Positions 42,439 to 54,537 of a DNA stretch of 64,000 nucleotides are shown here, piece by piece. The position numbers and the translations under genes were made by a program. Source of the DNA: Meconema thalassinum (taxonomy: Eukaryota; Arthropoda; Insecta; Orthoptera; Tettigoniidae); NCBI GenBank assembly GCA_946902985.2, contig OX336393.1, positions 133,886,533-133,950,532 of the forward strand. The letters are read 5' to 3'. Under the pieces are notes generated by a model. It worked only from the letters and a program-made list of their open reading frames with translations. It did no database searches and was not told where the DNA came from. Position 1 is the stretch's first letter; every line of letters starts with the position of its first letter.

Positions 42439-43856
42439 TGTAATGGTTTCTACAGCCCTCACTTTGACCGACAAGTGTAACGTTTTGCTAGCCCCTAACT
42501 GTTGGGAGATAAATGTAACTGTTTACCTTTGCCTAAGCTATGTTGTTTTAATGGGCGCCAAGACTTCAACGCAATGCTGAAATCTAAATTTGTATTTAAC
42601 AACGTCTAGCTCTGGTAGAACACCTTCAAGAATCCAATCACTCAGATCGTGGTATGATTTGATCATTAACCCAACAAACAATTGTATCAGGAGAAGGAAT
42701 TGGTCTATATCTAATGCTACCTACTGAAAGCAAAGATTGCATTGTAAAAGAAATGAATTTATTATATAAAACAAGTATAGCAAAATTAATAATAATAATA
42801 ATAAGTTTAAAATTTAAATTGGAGCGTTGCGATTTTAATATTACCGATAGAAACTTACGTGAAAACGGAGTCTGATAAATTGATTTTACTCTTATTTCCA
42901 AGCTATGAAGTTACTGAAATATGAAATGTAAAACAAAGAGAAATGAGAGATTGCGTATTTCTACGTCATTTGCGCTTACCACTGGAAATTGCCAAAGCAT
43001 TTCCCTCGTACTGGATGATGCTGTGAGCTTCCCACAGTCTCCTGGACGTCGCCATCTTCTTCGTTATTTGATGATATTATGGTAGATTAGATAATTCTAT
43101 GGTCCGTACATCGGACCCAAACACTCGTATAACCACACTGGTTAAGTTTTACAAAAGTTAGTCCTCCACTCCACGGAACATCGGAGCGACTCCCGCGAGA
43201 ACCATACTCGTTAAGTTCTACACAGATAGTCCTCCACTCCACGGAACATCGGAGCGACTCCCGCGTATAACCACACTCGGCAAGAACTACACAGATTGTC
43301 CTCGTTTCACGGCGCGTCGAACGATATATCCACACGTTGGCTCCCCCACCATGGTACCGTCTTCCAGCTTACGTTGTCTCCACTGATTGGCTGAGCACGC
43401 CGCTACTTCCCCTCCTCTGGTTCATTACACACGGCGGGAGGGAGAAGTCGTTTTCCGTTCCAACAATTCGCCTTTTCTTGACGCTGCGACCCGCTTGCGT
43501 AATACTTCCCGACAAGATTAAGCTTGTATTTGAATTCCCAGTGAGTCACGTCTCTCGATATACCCTAACTGACGAAACTCCGTAAATTTCCGTAATCAGA
43601 TAATTTTCTATGATATTGTCGATCGTAATAATTTGCTTGATAGCGTTTTCTAAGACATAGAAAACCTATCTGTATGCTTATAATTTTTATAAAATGCTCC
43701 GAAAATATCTTAATAATAATTATAATAAATTAATAATAATAATAAATTAACATGAAAAATTCTCTTGGCTGAACAATTTGCCGCGTAAATAAATATAGAA
43801 TGGCTTCCTACTGACTTATGCCAGTTGCATAAAAACCCCTCGAAAAACACGTTACA
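42439..43856 (-). repeat. 5' LTR of the Gypsy element
   Basis: 1418 bp, TGTAATGGTTTCTACAGCCC ... CACGTTACA. It contains near-duplicate blocks CACTCCACGGAACATCGGAG at about 43170 and 43239 (also in the other LTR), possible enhancer-type repeats in U3. On the minus strand U3 is at the high-coordinate end. Confidence 0.95.
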
Positions 43857-43895
43857 ACTGTAAGTGCTCGGTGCTTTGCACTGTGCATCCAGTCT

Positions 43896-44757
43896 GGTTG
43901 GTTGGTTTCTCCGTATAGGGGCTGCGACAACGCGGTCATGTAGCCCCGTGTACTTTGGGTATATGTAGAATCTGTCTGATAACCGGTGTTAATTGTGATG
44001 ACTGTATTAGTGTATGTTATCTTTTTTTATTCAAGTAAGGACTGCAGACTATCAATTTTTCAAATAGTTCCTACTTTTGTAAGCCTCCGTGGCTTAGGCG
44101 GCAGCACGCCGGCCTCTCACCGCTGGGTCCGTGGTTCAGATCCCGGTCACTTCATGTGAGATCTGTACTGGACAAAACGGAGGCAAACAGGTTTTTTTCC
44201 GGGTACTCCGGTTTTCCCTGTCAAAATTTCATTCCAGCAACACTCACCACTATCATTTCATTTCATCTGTCATTCATTTAATCATTGCCCCAGAGGAGTG
44301 CGTCAGGCCTCGGCAGCCGGCACAGTTCATATCCTCGCCGTTAGATAGGGGCTTCATTTATTCCATTCCTGACCCGGTCGGAGACTGGAAGCAGGCTGTG
44401 GATTTTCATTTCAAATAGTTCCTACTTTTGCCGCCAAACGCTACCGTCAACGACTACTAGTTCAGAACTTAGCTGCTAGACGCCACCGCAGTCAGCTCTT
44501 GGCAACGAACGTAGGAACCTCAGAGCGTTGTTTGCATTCTTAACCTATATAATTTAGCCTCACACAGGTGTAATTAGTGGAAGGTTCTTTAACATGCCAT
44601 AAATCTATGACATGGGACCACCGGCTTTACTTCCCCTCCGAAGGAAGCCATACTGAGGGGTTTTAACGCTCTTAAAAAATCCTACGACTTCGGCCGGGTT
44701 TGAACCCGGATCTTGGGCATAGAAGCTCAGCATGCCACCAACTACGCCACCGAAGCC
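43896..44757 (-). mobile_element. SINE-A, full length, split by SINE-B
   Basis: Minus-strand head GGCTTCGGTGGCGTAGTTGG, B box GGGTTTGAACCCGGCC, shared 3' module (TTATCAGACAGATTCTACAT...ACACGGGGCTACATGACCGC). Target duplication GCATCCAGTCT at 43885-43895 and 44758-44768, perfect. Without the internal insertion it is about 511 bp, matching the copy at 46.05 kb. Confidence 0.9.
44080..44408 (+). mobile_element. SINE-B, full length, inserted in SINE-A
   Basis: Head GCCTCCGTGGCTTAGGCGGC, B box GTGGTTCAGATCCCGGTC, body with GGGTACTCCGGTTTTCCC and CCCCAGAGGAGTGCGTCAGG, tail CTGTGGATTTTCA. A perfect 22-bp target duplication flanks it (44058-44079 and 44409-44430), unusually long. 329 bp. Confidence 0.95.
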
Positions 44758-44994
44758 GCATCCAGTCTCTCAGCCAAGTAAACTCCTGAGAAGGAAAGTC
44801 AAAGGAAAGGGAAATTATTTGCACAGTATGCATATTGGAGTGCGAATTCTAAGTAATGTCTACAGTAGTTATACAGTACTTCAGCTTGAGGATTGGTATT
44901 GGTCAAGTGCAGAAATGGAAAGTTTACCTCTGTAAATTGGGGCTCGAGATAGGCACAACTTCAGTTAAACTAACTCAGCTTTCATCTTAACAGG

Positions 44995-45110
44995 AGGTGT
45001 TTATTTATTAAGCGTATGGCTTTTAGTGCGGGGAGTGTCCGAGGACATGTTCGGCTCACCAGAGGCTGTAGCTGCTTCAAGCGGCCACCCAAGGGGTGAG
45101 CTACAAGTTC
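44995..45110 (-). mobile_element. SINE-E 3' fragment
   Basis: The plus strand reads GCGTATGGCTTTTAGTGCGG and GAGGACATGTTCGGCTC, the complement of the SINE-E 3' body (GAGCCGAAC...CACTAAAAGCCATACGC) as I recall it. No head present. Confidence 0.45.
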
Positions 45111-45184
45111 CGTTCAATTTCAAATCGTTTTGACACCTTATGGTGATCGTTGGAACTTTGATAGAGCGTTTCAACGAAATATAA

Positions 45185-45392
45185 CCTAGAAATTTAGCTT
45201 CACACAAGTTTAGTTAGTGGAAATATCTTTTACATGCCATAAATCTATGGCTTTACATCCCCTCCGAAGGAAGGCATACTGAGGGGTTTTAACGCTCTTA
45301 AAAAATCCGACGACTTCGGCCGGGTTTGAACCCGTGATCTGGGGCACAGCAGTTCTCCATGCTACCAACTACGCCACCGAAGACGCATATTG
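45185..45392 (-). mobile_element. SINE-A 5' portion
   Basis: Head GTCTTCGGTGGCGTAGTTGG, B box GGGTTCAAACCCGGCC, GACTTCGTCGG-type body, CCTTCGGAGGGGATGT and ...ACTAACTAAACTTGTGTGAA. The shared 3' module is missing. Confidence 0.8.
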
Positions 45393-45399
45393 TTTTGCT

Positions 45400-46039
45400 A
45401 GACTTGTCTTCCATTAATTGTATACCATCCACCTATCATAAGCTATTAAAAATAGGCCTACGTAAGAATTAAGATTATAAAAGTATATTCTAAATCGCTT
45501 GTCCTCCAAGTTCGGCTTCACCCACGACCTCTGTGAGGAATCATTCCTATACCGTCACAAGGAGTGTCTTGGAGCTGGACACACTTCGTCAGCAGATACA
45601 ACTGGGGATGGTGACAGGAATGTTTGCAAAAATTTTGAGAAAAATTCGGTCAGTCGTTTGCGAGTTTTTTAATGGTACGTGTAAGGTTGGTATCACCTAT
45701 GTCAATGTAAGTCGCAACAGATGGATATCCGGAGGCAATACTACTACTCCTACACAAAATGTCATTGTGATCGGAGCATGTGTTCAGAAGTTAATAACGA
45801 ACAGACTACGGACCACAGATACACGCATGTTGCCCCGCGATAGATCTCATAAGCATACGTTTTCCTTGTGTGTTTTTTTTATATAGAAAACAGGCTAAAA
45901 GGAAGAAATAGCATCTTCTTTGTGAGAATGAACACAACCCCGAGGCGTTGCACCACTGCAGTGACGGGGAGGTGCAGCAAATTCAGAAAACAATAGTTTA
46001 AATCTCAGCGTTGACAGCGATCATCCTGAATTTAAGTCC
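45400..46039. other. Unassigned sequence
   Basis: Includes a 117-codon plus-strand frame at 45533-45886 without a domain I recognise and without matching features of a gene. CATAAGCATACGTTTTCC...TATAGAAAACAGGCTAAAAG near 45850-45900 resembles a decayed Helentron-like terminus, so this may be old repeat. Confidence 0.35.
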
Positions 46040-46050
46040 CGGAGCACCTA

Positions 46051-46562
46051 TGTTGGTTGGCTGGTTCCTCAGTTTAGGGGCTGTGACAACGTGGTCATGT
46101 AGCCCCGTGTACTTTGGGTGTGTGTAGAATCAGTCTGATAACCGGTGTTAATTGTGTTGGCTGTATTAGTATGTGTTATCTGTTTTTATTCAAGTAAGGA
46201 CTGCAAAACATTCTATTTTAAAGTAGTTCCAACTTTTGCTACCAAACACCACCGTCTACGACCAACGAGTTCTGAACTTTGTTACTGGATGCCACCGCAG
46301 TCGGCTCCTATCTACGAACGTTGGAACCTAAGAGCGTTAGTCAAATATAATCTATAATTTAGCTTCACACAGGTGTAATTAGTGGAAGGTTTTTTATCAA
46401 GCCATAAATCTATGACAATGACGGCTTTACTTCCCCTCCGAGGGAAGGCATACTGAGGGATTTTTAACCCTCTTAAAAATCTGTCGACTTCGGCCGGGTT
46501 TGAACCCGCGATCTTGGGCATAGAAGCTCAGCAAGATACCAACTACGCCACCGAAGCCGCTT
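46051..46562 (-). mobile_element. SINE-A, full length (512 bp)
   Basis: Complete minus-strand copy with head, B box GGGTTTGAACCCGCGAT-type (here GGGTTCAAACCCGGCC on the minus strand), CCTCGGAGGGGAAGT, and the full 3' module. The flanks 46040-46050 CGGAGCACCTA and 46563-46573 CGGAGCATCTA form an 11-bp duplication with one difference. Confidence 0.9.
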
Positions 46563-46898
46563 CGGAGCATCTACCTTATCCTTGACCGTAATATTACAAT
46601 TAAACACAGAAACACAGGTTATCAGATAAATCCAGCAAACACAACGATAAGAAGTTCCAAACTCGTTAAAGGAATGGGCAACAAAAATAATTAATATAGC
46701 CAGGCGTAGCGACTCAAGAGACATTCACCAACTCGACCTCGTCAATTTGGATTGGTATCGCTTCAGTTTCAGGAGATGACTGAACAAGGAACAGATAGGA
46801 ACAGATAAAGGCTAAGTTAGAGATGAGGCTGTTCGTATGAGCCGACTCAGGTGGAAGGCTCATGAGATGAGAATGTGGGAGGAATGATTACCTCCGAG

Positions 46899-47281
46899 TT
46901 GCTTGCCATGGTGGGAGAGTGGTTATCGTGTCGGTCTACCAACCCCAAGCTTGCAGGTTCGCTCCTGGCCATGGTAAGTGATTATTTTTTTTTGAAAGGC
47001 GACAAATATCACGACACGCATGTCATATGTTGTTGGCATGTTAAAGAACCCATTTGAGTTAAGTAGGCCACGTTCATAATGGCAAAATTAATCTCGGGAT
47101 TTTCCGCCAACACAAAAAGTTCCTCCTTTCTCTACTAGAAAGCGCTATAGTGTCAAGAAGCTTAGATATCTAACCTCCTTGGCTTTCATAGCGCTCCAAG
47201 GAACAACAACAAAAATCGACATGCAAGCTGCCCTCTGGGTGTCAAATAACAAAGCTTGCACCCAGCACCGAGGCCATACGA

Positions 47282-47351
<70 letters not shown>
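46899..47351 (+). mobile_element. SINE-C with long ATT tail
   Basis: Head CATGGTGGGAGAGTGGTTAT, B-box-like GCAGGTTCGCTCCTGG, body AATCTCGGGATTTTCCGCC and GCCCTCTGGGTGTCAA, then (ATT)n at 47281-47351. The target duplication ATTACCTCCGAG is at 46887-46898 and 47352-47363, perfect. Confidence 0.9.
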
Positions 47352-47357
<6 letters not shown>

Positions 47358-47363
47358 TCCGAG

Positions 47364-48442
47364 GTTAATGAATTTGATTTTAGAGGATATGAGAAGTAGG
47401 AGGTGATGGTTAGATTCAAAGTTTAACGATTTCGAAGTGAGACGTGTACAACCAGAGAAGGCCACAGTGCTAACTGCTAATAGGGGAGCATTGAGGCACC
47501 TGTTCGAAAAAAGAGGCTTGCTGAATAGACTGGACTTTGAAAGGCCAAACAGACTTGAAATGAATGATTGTTTTAATTAATGATTGTTTGACTGAATTAA
47601 CTAATTAATTAACATTTGAATGAATGAATGAATGAATTAATTAATTAATTAATTAATAAATGAATGAATGAAGTTCAGATCTTTACAAATCCACCCATAT
47701 GTGTGTATTTTAAATTACACGCATTTCGTGTAAATACGTACCATTTGCCAACACAGGCGTAAATGGTAACGGAAATACCTTACTCCTGGCCATTAGCCGC
47801 CTCGATAAACAATTCTCTTAAGAGGTTGGGTCCACGACGTGTTTCCAACTACATATAAAGGTCAACTCCATCAGCTGATAGAGAGGAAGTTGTCGAGATA
47901 TAGAAACATAAGATGGGAATAGCACATCAGAAGAGGCTGCGGGTAAAATAGGGAGTCTTTTTGTGATCACCTCGTACAGGAGGAGAGGAACAAGGCAATT
48001 ACCCCCCCCCCCCCCCCGCCTTCCCTCCCCCTTGTAATATTTCGGAAGCGAGCCTGGTTCTTCAATTAATTCGAGGGTAAGTTACTCATTTGCAAATATC
48101 ATCAGATGATTTTTTTTAATTTTTTCAGTTAAAAGTTCAACATCACCGTCATCGGGATTCAAGCCCCGGCTGTTCCGATGAAAGGCGAGCAGCTAAGCCA
48201 CTTCGCCATCTCATATACAGGACGGGTGTGGTATAACTAGGCAGCCGGTAACCTATGATTCCCCACATAAAAAACTGCTGAAAATTGTGAAAAACGAATG
48301 GTAAATAAACATCATCCCCCACACAAGACGTATGACAGTAAACGAGATCATGAGATTTTGCAATCATTTGCCTCAGTAGTATATTGTAGAAAATATGTTC
48401 AAGGACCACATTTTGTAGCTTCATATTTCTGTATAATTATAT
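47364..48442. other. Unassigned sequence with simple repeats
   Basis: Contains AATG/TTAA repeats (about 47570-47680) and a 15-base C run (48002-48016). A tRNA-like minus-strand patch near 48150-48225 (GGGATTCAAGCCCCGGC on the plus strand) may be a decayed SINE. No gene seen. Confidence 0.4.
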
Positions 48443-48455
48443 TAATACAACTATT

Positions 48456-48831
48456 AGCTTGCCACGGTGGGTGAGTGGTTATAGTGTCGGACTACCAACC
48501 CCAAGATTGCAGGTTCGCCCCTGGCCATGGTAAGTGATTTTTGAAGGCGACAAAAATCACGACACTCATGTCATACGTTGTTGGCATGTTAAAGAACCCA
48601 TTTGAATTCAGTAGGCCGTGTTCAATGGCAAAATTAATCTCGGGATTTTCCGCCAACACAAAGTTCCTCCATTCTCTACTTGAAAGCGCTGTAGTGTCAA
48701 GGAGTTTAGATATCTAACCTCCTTGACTTTCATAGCGTTCAAAGGAACGACGAAATTCGACATGCAAGCTACCCTCTGGGTGTCAATTAACAAAGCTTGC
48801 ACCAGGCACCCGAGGCCATACGATATTATTA
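48456..48831 (+). mobile_element. SINE-C with 13-bp target duplication
   Basis: Head CCACGGTGGGTGAGTGGTTA, B box GCAGGTTCGCCCCTGG, same body as at 46.9 kb, short ATT tail. TAATACAACTATT occurs at 48443-48455 and 48832-48844. Confidence 0.9.
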
Positions 48832-48844
48832 TAATACAACTATT

Positions 48845-49835
48845 TAGAATTAAATACTCAAATAGGAGAGCTAAAGAGTAACATAATGAAAATGTCGAAG
48901 GCAGAAGGAAGGCAGCAACTTACACCGGATAAATACTAAAGAATGAAGTATTAGGCTGTCTAAAGATTTTGCATCATCATTTGTTCATAGTTTGCCATGG
49001 TTTTTGCAACCTTTTTCATGGTCCCTTATTGACATTAACAAGGTAAGATCTTAAATAATTATTTTAACATCCTTAGAAACTTCCTTAAGATATAAGATTA
49101 TACCTTGTCCTTTGTTGATGCTGAAGTTTTGACAGTGTGGTAGATCATTGTTTTCGTCATATTAATTAGAAATATCTAGCATAATAATCGTTCGTTCAAT
49201 ATACGTTATATTGACACCAGTTTATGCAAGAAAATAAAACAAATGAAGACCTCTCAGGATTTCTCTCAGGATTTTGAATTTATTGTTTCTCTTACACAGG
49301 CCACTGAGGCTTCAAAGCCTTTTTATGAAGTTATCTTCATTTACAGGGCGATTAAATACAATAAACATTCAGTTGTAACTAGAAGTTCTTAATACAGGTA
49401 TTTGTCATTATATATGGATAATCGTTGGATGTTTGCTGTTGTTAAATGATTCCCTGCTACTGTACTGTCTGTTAGCTTAAATCATTTAAGTTATTTATGA
49501 AAATTTTAGTATCAAGTTGCATGGCTCGTAAGTACAGAAGAATCATATTTGATTTCACTTTCTTTAAACAAATTGAAAGTCCACATTGATCATGATAATT
49601 ACATAGCTGATAGATTACCATGATAGGAAGTCCTGAAACTGGTACAATTTATATTTATTCCAGAGAATACTAGCTGAAATCCTCAGGGTGGATCTGCATG
49701 CGGCGAATGTTTCTCCCTAAAAACAGGTTACTCAATCACTTATATTTCGCACTAAGTAAACTTTCTCTATTATTATTACCTCGCCACTGACGTGAGAAAT
49801 ATGATATCTGTGATTTATGTGTTATTTAATTTAAT
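48845..49835. other. Unassigned AT-rich sequence
   Basis: No gene, RNA or classified repeat seen. All frames are short. Confidence 0.35.
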
Positions 49836-49837
49836 TG

Positions 49838-50100
49838 ACCACCTCGTGATCTAGTGGCTAGAGTTCTTGGCTGTCAGCCTGTATGTCTGGGTTCGATTCC
49901 CGGCTATACCAAGAAATTTTAACTCTGGTCTGAGGGCTGGAACGAGGTACACTCAGCCTCATGAGGCAAAACTGAAAATAGGAGGGTTTGATTCCCACCT
50001 AAGCCATCAAGAACTGTTACGAGAAATTAAAGTGGAAAACTGGGTGGACAACCACAAAGACGCAGTTAGCACCACCAAGGAAATAGCACCTCTTTGACGA
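49838..50100 (+). mobile_element. SINE-H (tRNA-headed), single copy in window
   Basis: Head CCTCGTGATCTAGTGGCTAG (A box), B box GGGTTCGATTCCCGGC 40 bp downstream, then a tRNA-unrelated body with GGCTGGAACGAGGTACACTC. The 76-codon frame across it is a by-product. No target duplication identified. Confidence 0.65.
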
Positions 50101-52139
50101 ACATCTTATAAGCTAGATCGAGACACATTAATTAGATGTGTGTTGTGACATATCCACGTCTAAAAGGTATCCTCCTCATCTCACGATATTCTCAGAATAG
50201 TGATAGCAAGTGAGTCACCAATCCTTGGTCACATCTAGCCTTGTCGTGTCGAGATGTGGATATAGATTAACCAATTGTCCTACTCTTAATCCCCTCATCC
50301 GTTAGAATTGGTACGTGAATAATTTGCAGTCTAATTGTATCGTTTTAACACTTGAATAGTGTACTCAACCATCGCCTTGAATGTATGAAGTAGTAGGTCT
50401 CGTGCCTTTTGCAGACAAAGCGTCTTAAGCGGATCTATCTACTTGCTAAGTTTCTACATTATAGTTCTAATAGATTGTAATATACTCTATATTTAAGATG
50501 TTGGCTGAGTGCTATTTGAAATATAATAGTCGTATGTCTAACACTAACAAAGTCTATCATATGACGTTCCTCCATCACCAAGGTCTATGTTAACTGCGCA
50601 ATTGTATCGTGATTTATTGATATCAATGTTCAAGCAGTATGCTTGGTGTCCATCTTGAAAGTATGCAGATGATCTCATGCCCGGGCAATGCAGAGACACT
50701 TATACGTGTTGGTCACTTTCGTGACATTTAACGAGTTTTTATAAGTATTTTCTTTCTTTCCTTGTGGCGGTCTATGTTACCGTCAAATTTATAATCACTC
50801 CCGTAAAACCTCCGAATGGTAATAATCACATTATTATTCAATTATATATTGAATATAATCAAATAAAGCATGTATAAAATGTATAGAAACGTATTGTAAG
50901 ACATACCTTCGAGTATTACAGTATGATGTCTCCAAGCACAAATTTCGTACTTGTGTGCAATGTGCATCACAGTTACTGCTGTCTGCCTGTGTTTTACGTC
51001 ACAGTGGCTCCTCGAGTGGCCTATCACTGACCTCCATTCTATCACGAGGTCTCCAAGTTCTGGAAATTTCTTGGCTACTATTTAAGGAGGTAATAGATGC
51101 TACCCTTCAGACATTATCTACGGCATCCTCTTCAGAAATTCTCTCCGCTACATTCTCTCCGAGACATTGTCTCAGAGGATCCCGCCACATATCTTCGCAC
51201 ATCTGCACGGAGAGTCTACACGACTCCGCTTGCCTATACAGATGGGATCTTTTTAATCAGCCAGACGGGACGTCAGCCTCTCACTTCAGCTTCAAGAACA
51301 CGGTCATTTCCACCGTTTATGAAGTGCTACTTATACCACCGCAACCCACTTGGAGGTGGCCCGTACTGCTTCACTCCAACTCTACAAGCATATTTAATGA
51401 GGCTACTGCCTCTCTACCAGAAAATGCAACTGCCTTCTATGGGGCCTCATCTCGTCCGAGCATTAACCCAATGCTAGTTCTCCAGAGACTCTACTTACTT
51501 CACTGGGAGGTGTTCTTTTAAGAAGATTTTACCACCAGCAAGCTGTTTTATGGAGCTGGTATCTTTGCCTTTAAAGCCGCGCCGCATATTCAACAAAAAC
51601 GATAAGTTAAGTGTCTTTCTTGTGTATCAAGTGAATACATTCAGATAATTTTAAATCAAATTTTAGTGTTTGTAATGTTCTTGGTTGAACCATTTCTTGC
51701 TTTTAAGTCAGTTACTGTTAACATAACAAAGTTTAATATCTGTGTTAATAATAATAAAATTGTTAACCTAATTATTGATCCTGGTGATGCAACTGCAAGC
51801 CCAATATCCCGCTCCTCAGTTCAGTTTAATAGCTACTCACAGTGAATTTATTTTTGACCAAGCTTATGCTTGATGCGATCTCCCGTATGAGAAAGATTAG
51901 GGCAAACCTTCTCCACGGGTCTACCTTATTTCTATGTATCATCATTGTAGCTCTAATAGATGGTGGGTCATAGATTGTAATAACTTATATCTTCAAGATG
52001 GATGTTATGCGCTATATGCACAGTGATGGACTACGACTAACATTATCAAACCCGTGTTAATTGCACAGTTATGTCCTGTTGATTTTAATGTTTTAATATT
52101 ACACCCAGTTACCATCTTGAATGTATGGAGTCGATGTTC
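50101..52139. other. Unassigned region with related flanking repeats
   Basis: Sequences near 50455-50660 and 51943-52135 share an order of motifs (GTTCTAATAGATTGTAAT/AGCTCTAATAGATGG...ATTGTAATAA, then TCAAGATGG..TG/TTTAAGATGTTGG, TTAACTGCGCAATTGTATCG/TTAATTGCACAGTTATGTCC). This suggests an old repeat on both sides of the more GC-rich 50.9-51.6 kb block. Confidence 0.4.
50955..51521 (+). other. Open frame of 188 codons, function unknown
   Basis: The longest frame not explained by a recognised element. It is Ser/Leu/Thr-rich. A second frame (51097-51477, 126 codons) overlaps it, so stop codons are simply scarce in this GC-richer block. No signal peptide, motif or family recognised, and I do not claim it is translated. 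It could be retroelement LTR or leader sequence. Confidence 0.25.
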
Positions 52140-52300
52140 ATTTGTAAAGGGAAGTTTGTAGTTTTACATGACCGTTAATCTCGCGATCATAAGCTATGGG
52201 ATCTCCTTTTTACTTCGAAAATCTCTCATTCACTAACTGGGAATCCGGTGCCTTGGTGAGAGGTAAGCAGTTTGACCACTGCGCCATCACGCCCTCTGAT
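52140..52300 (-). mobile_element. SINE-G, decayed copy
   Basis: Plus-strand GACCGTTAATCTCGCGATCAT, CTTCGAAAATCTCTCATTCAC, GGGAATCCGG-GCCTTGGTGAGAGG and TTTGACCACTGCGCCAT parallel the better copy at 61975-62160 in the same order. Confidence 0.6.
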
Positions 52301-53150
52301 GTCCATTTCTCTAGGACATACAAAACCAACTATATCTTTTCACTTTATTGCTACCTTTCGTAATTGAAGCTCTAAAATCCTGAGAGATTTTTCTTTTTAC
52401 TTTCTTTGATTTCAAGAAAGAGGCTGCGCAGAATGATTAGTCCTACTGCGCCATTACTTGTGAAACTTAGGGTTTTTCACAAAAAATAACCTGTACCGGT
52501 ATTCCAGCTAGCGTGAGCATTGCTTCATTGAAGTATGAGTAGAGTCCCGGATTTTCGGTTTTAAAGATATCCGCGAAATATTTCAACAAACGTATATGTG
52601 TTATCACAATGATATGTTTACCCCAAATTTGCCTTATTTCGATATCGAAGTCGCGAAATGTGAAACTTTCACCCTAAAATGCGAAATACCAACGAAATGC
52701 TGGTAATACGATTTCTTTGTTTGAAATATTTATTTTAAAATTGATTGTAATAGTTCCACTATCTGTCGTTTGATAGAAAATAAAAAAATCTTAAATATAA
52801 ATGTTTTATGAGATAAGAGAGTGAAAGAGGCTTTTCTGCCCACTCAGATAGGCATACAAATTTGCGCCCTGATATCATGGAAGCAATGCTCTGCTTAAAC
52901 TTTGGTACCAACATAAGTTTCACGAGTTAGTGAGAAAAGGACGACGGTAGTCATGCAGAATATTTGTTGAAGAAAATGTTAGGTTAGGTATTAAGCACAG
53001 AAAAATGTTTGTTATTCCTCCATATATGTGTATATTGTTCATAATTTAACTAAATCGTGGACTGTACACACTCAACCCTCACTTTTATATTTATTTCACC
53101 TTTAAATGTCGCGAAATATTCCATTTCACCGCTTTGGAGACTTTTATATT
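52301..53150. other. Unassigned sequence
   Basis: GAGCATTGCTTC near 52516 and GAAGCAATGCTC near 52881 are inverted and may bound a small decayed element. CGCGAAATAT/TTCGCGAA-type motifs recur. No gene. Confidence 0.35.
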
Positions 53151-53152
53151 AC

Positions 53153-54537
53153 AACAAGAAGTTCCGTGAAGAACTATACAGCCTACTTTTCATGCCAATG
53201 ATTATTCTACAGTATATGAACCTATCTAGAATAATGACAAAATTAAGTTGGTAATATCGAAATATCAAATTATTTCAAAATATACCTGGTATAATTTAGC
53301 CTAATAGAGCACTACAGTTGGCAGCCCTGGTGACTGAATATATTCCTAGTTCCATCTCTTAAGGTACAGAATACAAAATTAGGTTGAAGTCCAATGGACG
53401 TTACATGCAGTTAGACACTGGATCTATCAGCACGCGTAAAAGCATGTTGCCAACAATACCATGCGTGTGCTGGTCAGAAATAATCTGAAATATTATGATA
53501 TCTTGTTGTGCCAATTTTGGATGAAATCCATTTGTTAGTATAGGAGTTACATGTATTTTAAAATTGGACATATCAGCAGACATAGAATCATGTTGGCAGC
53601 ACTGCCTTGTATTAATTACTCCAAATTAATCTACAATGTCAGGTGCTATACGTGTGCAAAGTATAGAGCTGTTGGCTTGCATACTTTCTGATATATTGAT
53701 ATTAGGGTAAAAAAATATAGACAGCATTTATTAACAGTTGGCAGCCCTGATTCCTCTTAACAATACTTACAGATATTCTGTTATGGTACACATAGCACAT
53801 ACGAAATTTGGTTGTAATCCAACTGATAGTATAGAAGTTACATGTATTTAAAAATTGGTACTATCAGCAGGCTTATAATCATGTTGGTAGAACTGACGTA
53901 TATAAGTTACTCAAAATTAATCTAAAATGTCGGAATATACGTGTGCATAGTTTAAAGCTGTTAGCTTGCATACTTTCTGATATATTGGTATTTGGATAAA
54001 AAATAGTGAGAGCAATTATTAACAGTTGGCAGCCCTGGTGGCTCTTAAGAATACGCTCAATCATATCTGTTTATGTACAGATATTACATACAAAATTTGG
54101 TTGAAATACAATTGATAGTGTGGAAGTTATATGAATTTAAACATTGGACCTATCAGAAGGCTTAAAATTATTTTGGCAACACTGTCATTGTTGGCCTCCT
54201 GAAAATTAAACTGAAATAGTATTATCTGCATGTGTACCAATTTCGGAATAGCTCCCATGCATACCTTGCGAGATATCCAACATGGAGCTCAAATTTCTAG
54301 TGCGTTTTTTTCAGCAGTTGGTAGCACTGACATCATTTTCAAATATGGACGTGAGATATTCCGGTGAACATCTTTACTCATACTAAATTAGGTTTTGATT
54401 GCTGCAGTCGTTTAGGAGTTGATAGGGGGGGACACACACACAGCCAGCCAGACAGACAGACACACATTTTCCCGGAACGATCTCATAAGTCTACTTTTTC
54501 CTCATTTTTGCAAAATGTGAAAAGTAGGCTAAAAAAT
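53153..54537 (-). mobile_element. Helentron-like element, subfamily B, minus strand
   Basis: On the minus strand: TTTTTTAGCCTACTTTTCAC with partner GAGGAAAAAGTAGACTTATGAGATCG, then (GTCTGTCTG)/(GT)n, CAACTCCTAAACGACTGCAGC, a core of ~290-bp repeats, and the end AAAAGTAGGCTGTATAGTTC-TTCAC-GGAACTTCTTGTT. Markers ATCATGTTGGCAGCAC-like near 53584, 53875 and 54164 show the ~290-bp spacing. Same subfamily as 10.3-11.5 kb. Confidence 0.65.

Larger units (their letters stand above)
35601..43856 (-). mobile_element. Ty3/Gypsy LTR retrotransposon, defective
   Basis: 8.26-kb element with LTRs at both ends, a primer site next to the right (5') LTR, gag and pol on the minus strand. Perfect 4-bp target duplications ACTG lie at 35597-35600 and 43857-43860, the size expected of Gypsy integration. 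The LTRs begin TGTAA and end TTACA on the plus strand. They differ at about 15 sites in 1.4 kb, so insertion is recent compared with neighbours. Gag has a frameshift, pol has two stops, and most of integrase is missing, so this copy could only move with help. Confidence 0.95.

Noticed and set aside
47145..47465. Poly-Asn, poly-Ile and poly-Leu frames
   Set aside because: All come from the (ATT)n tail of SINE-C.
49845..49915. tRNA gene candidate on the plus strand
   Set aside because: Good A and B boxes, but the acceptor ends do not pair convincingly and a SINE-type body follows.
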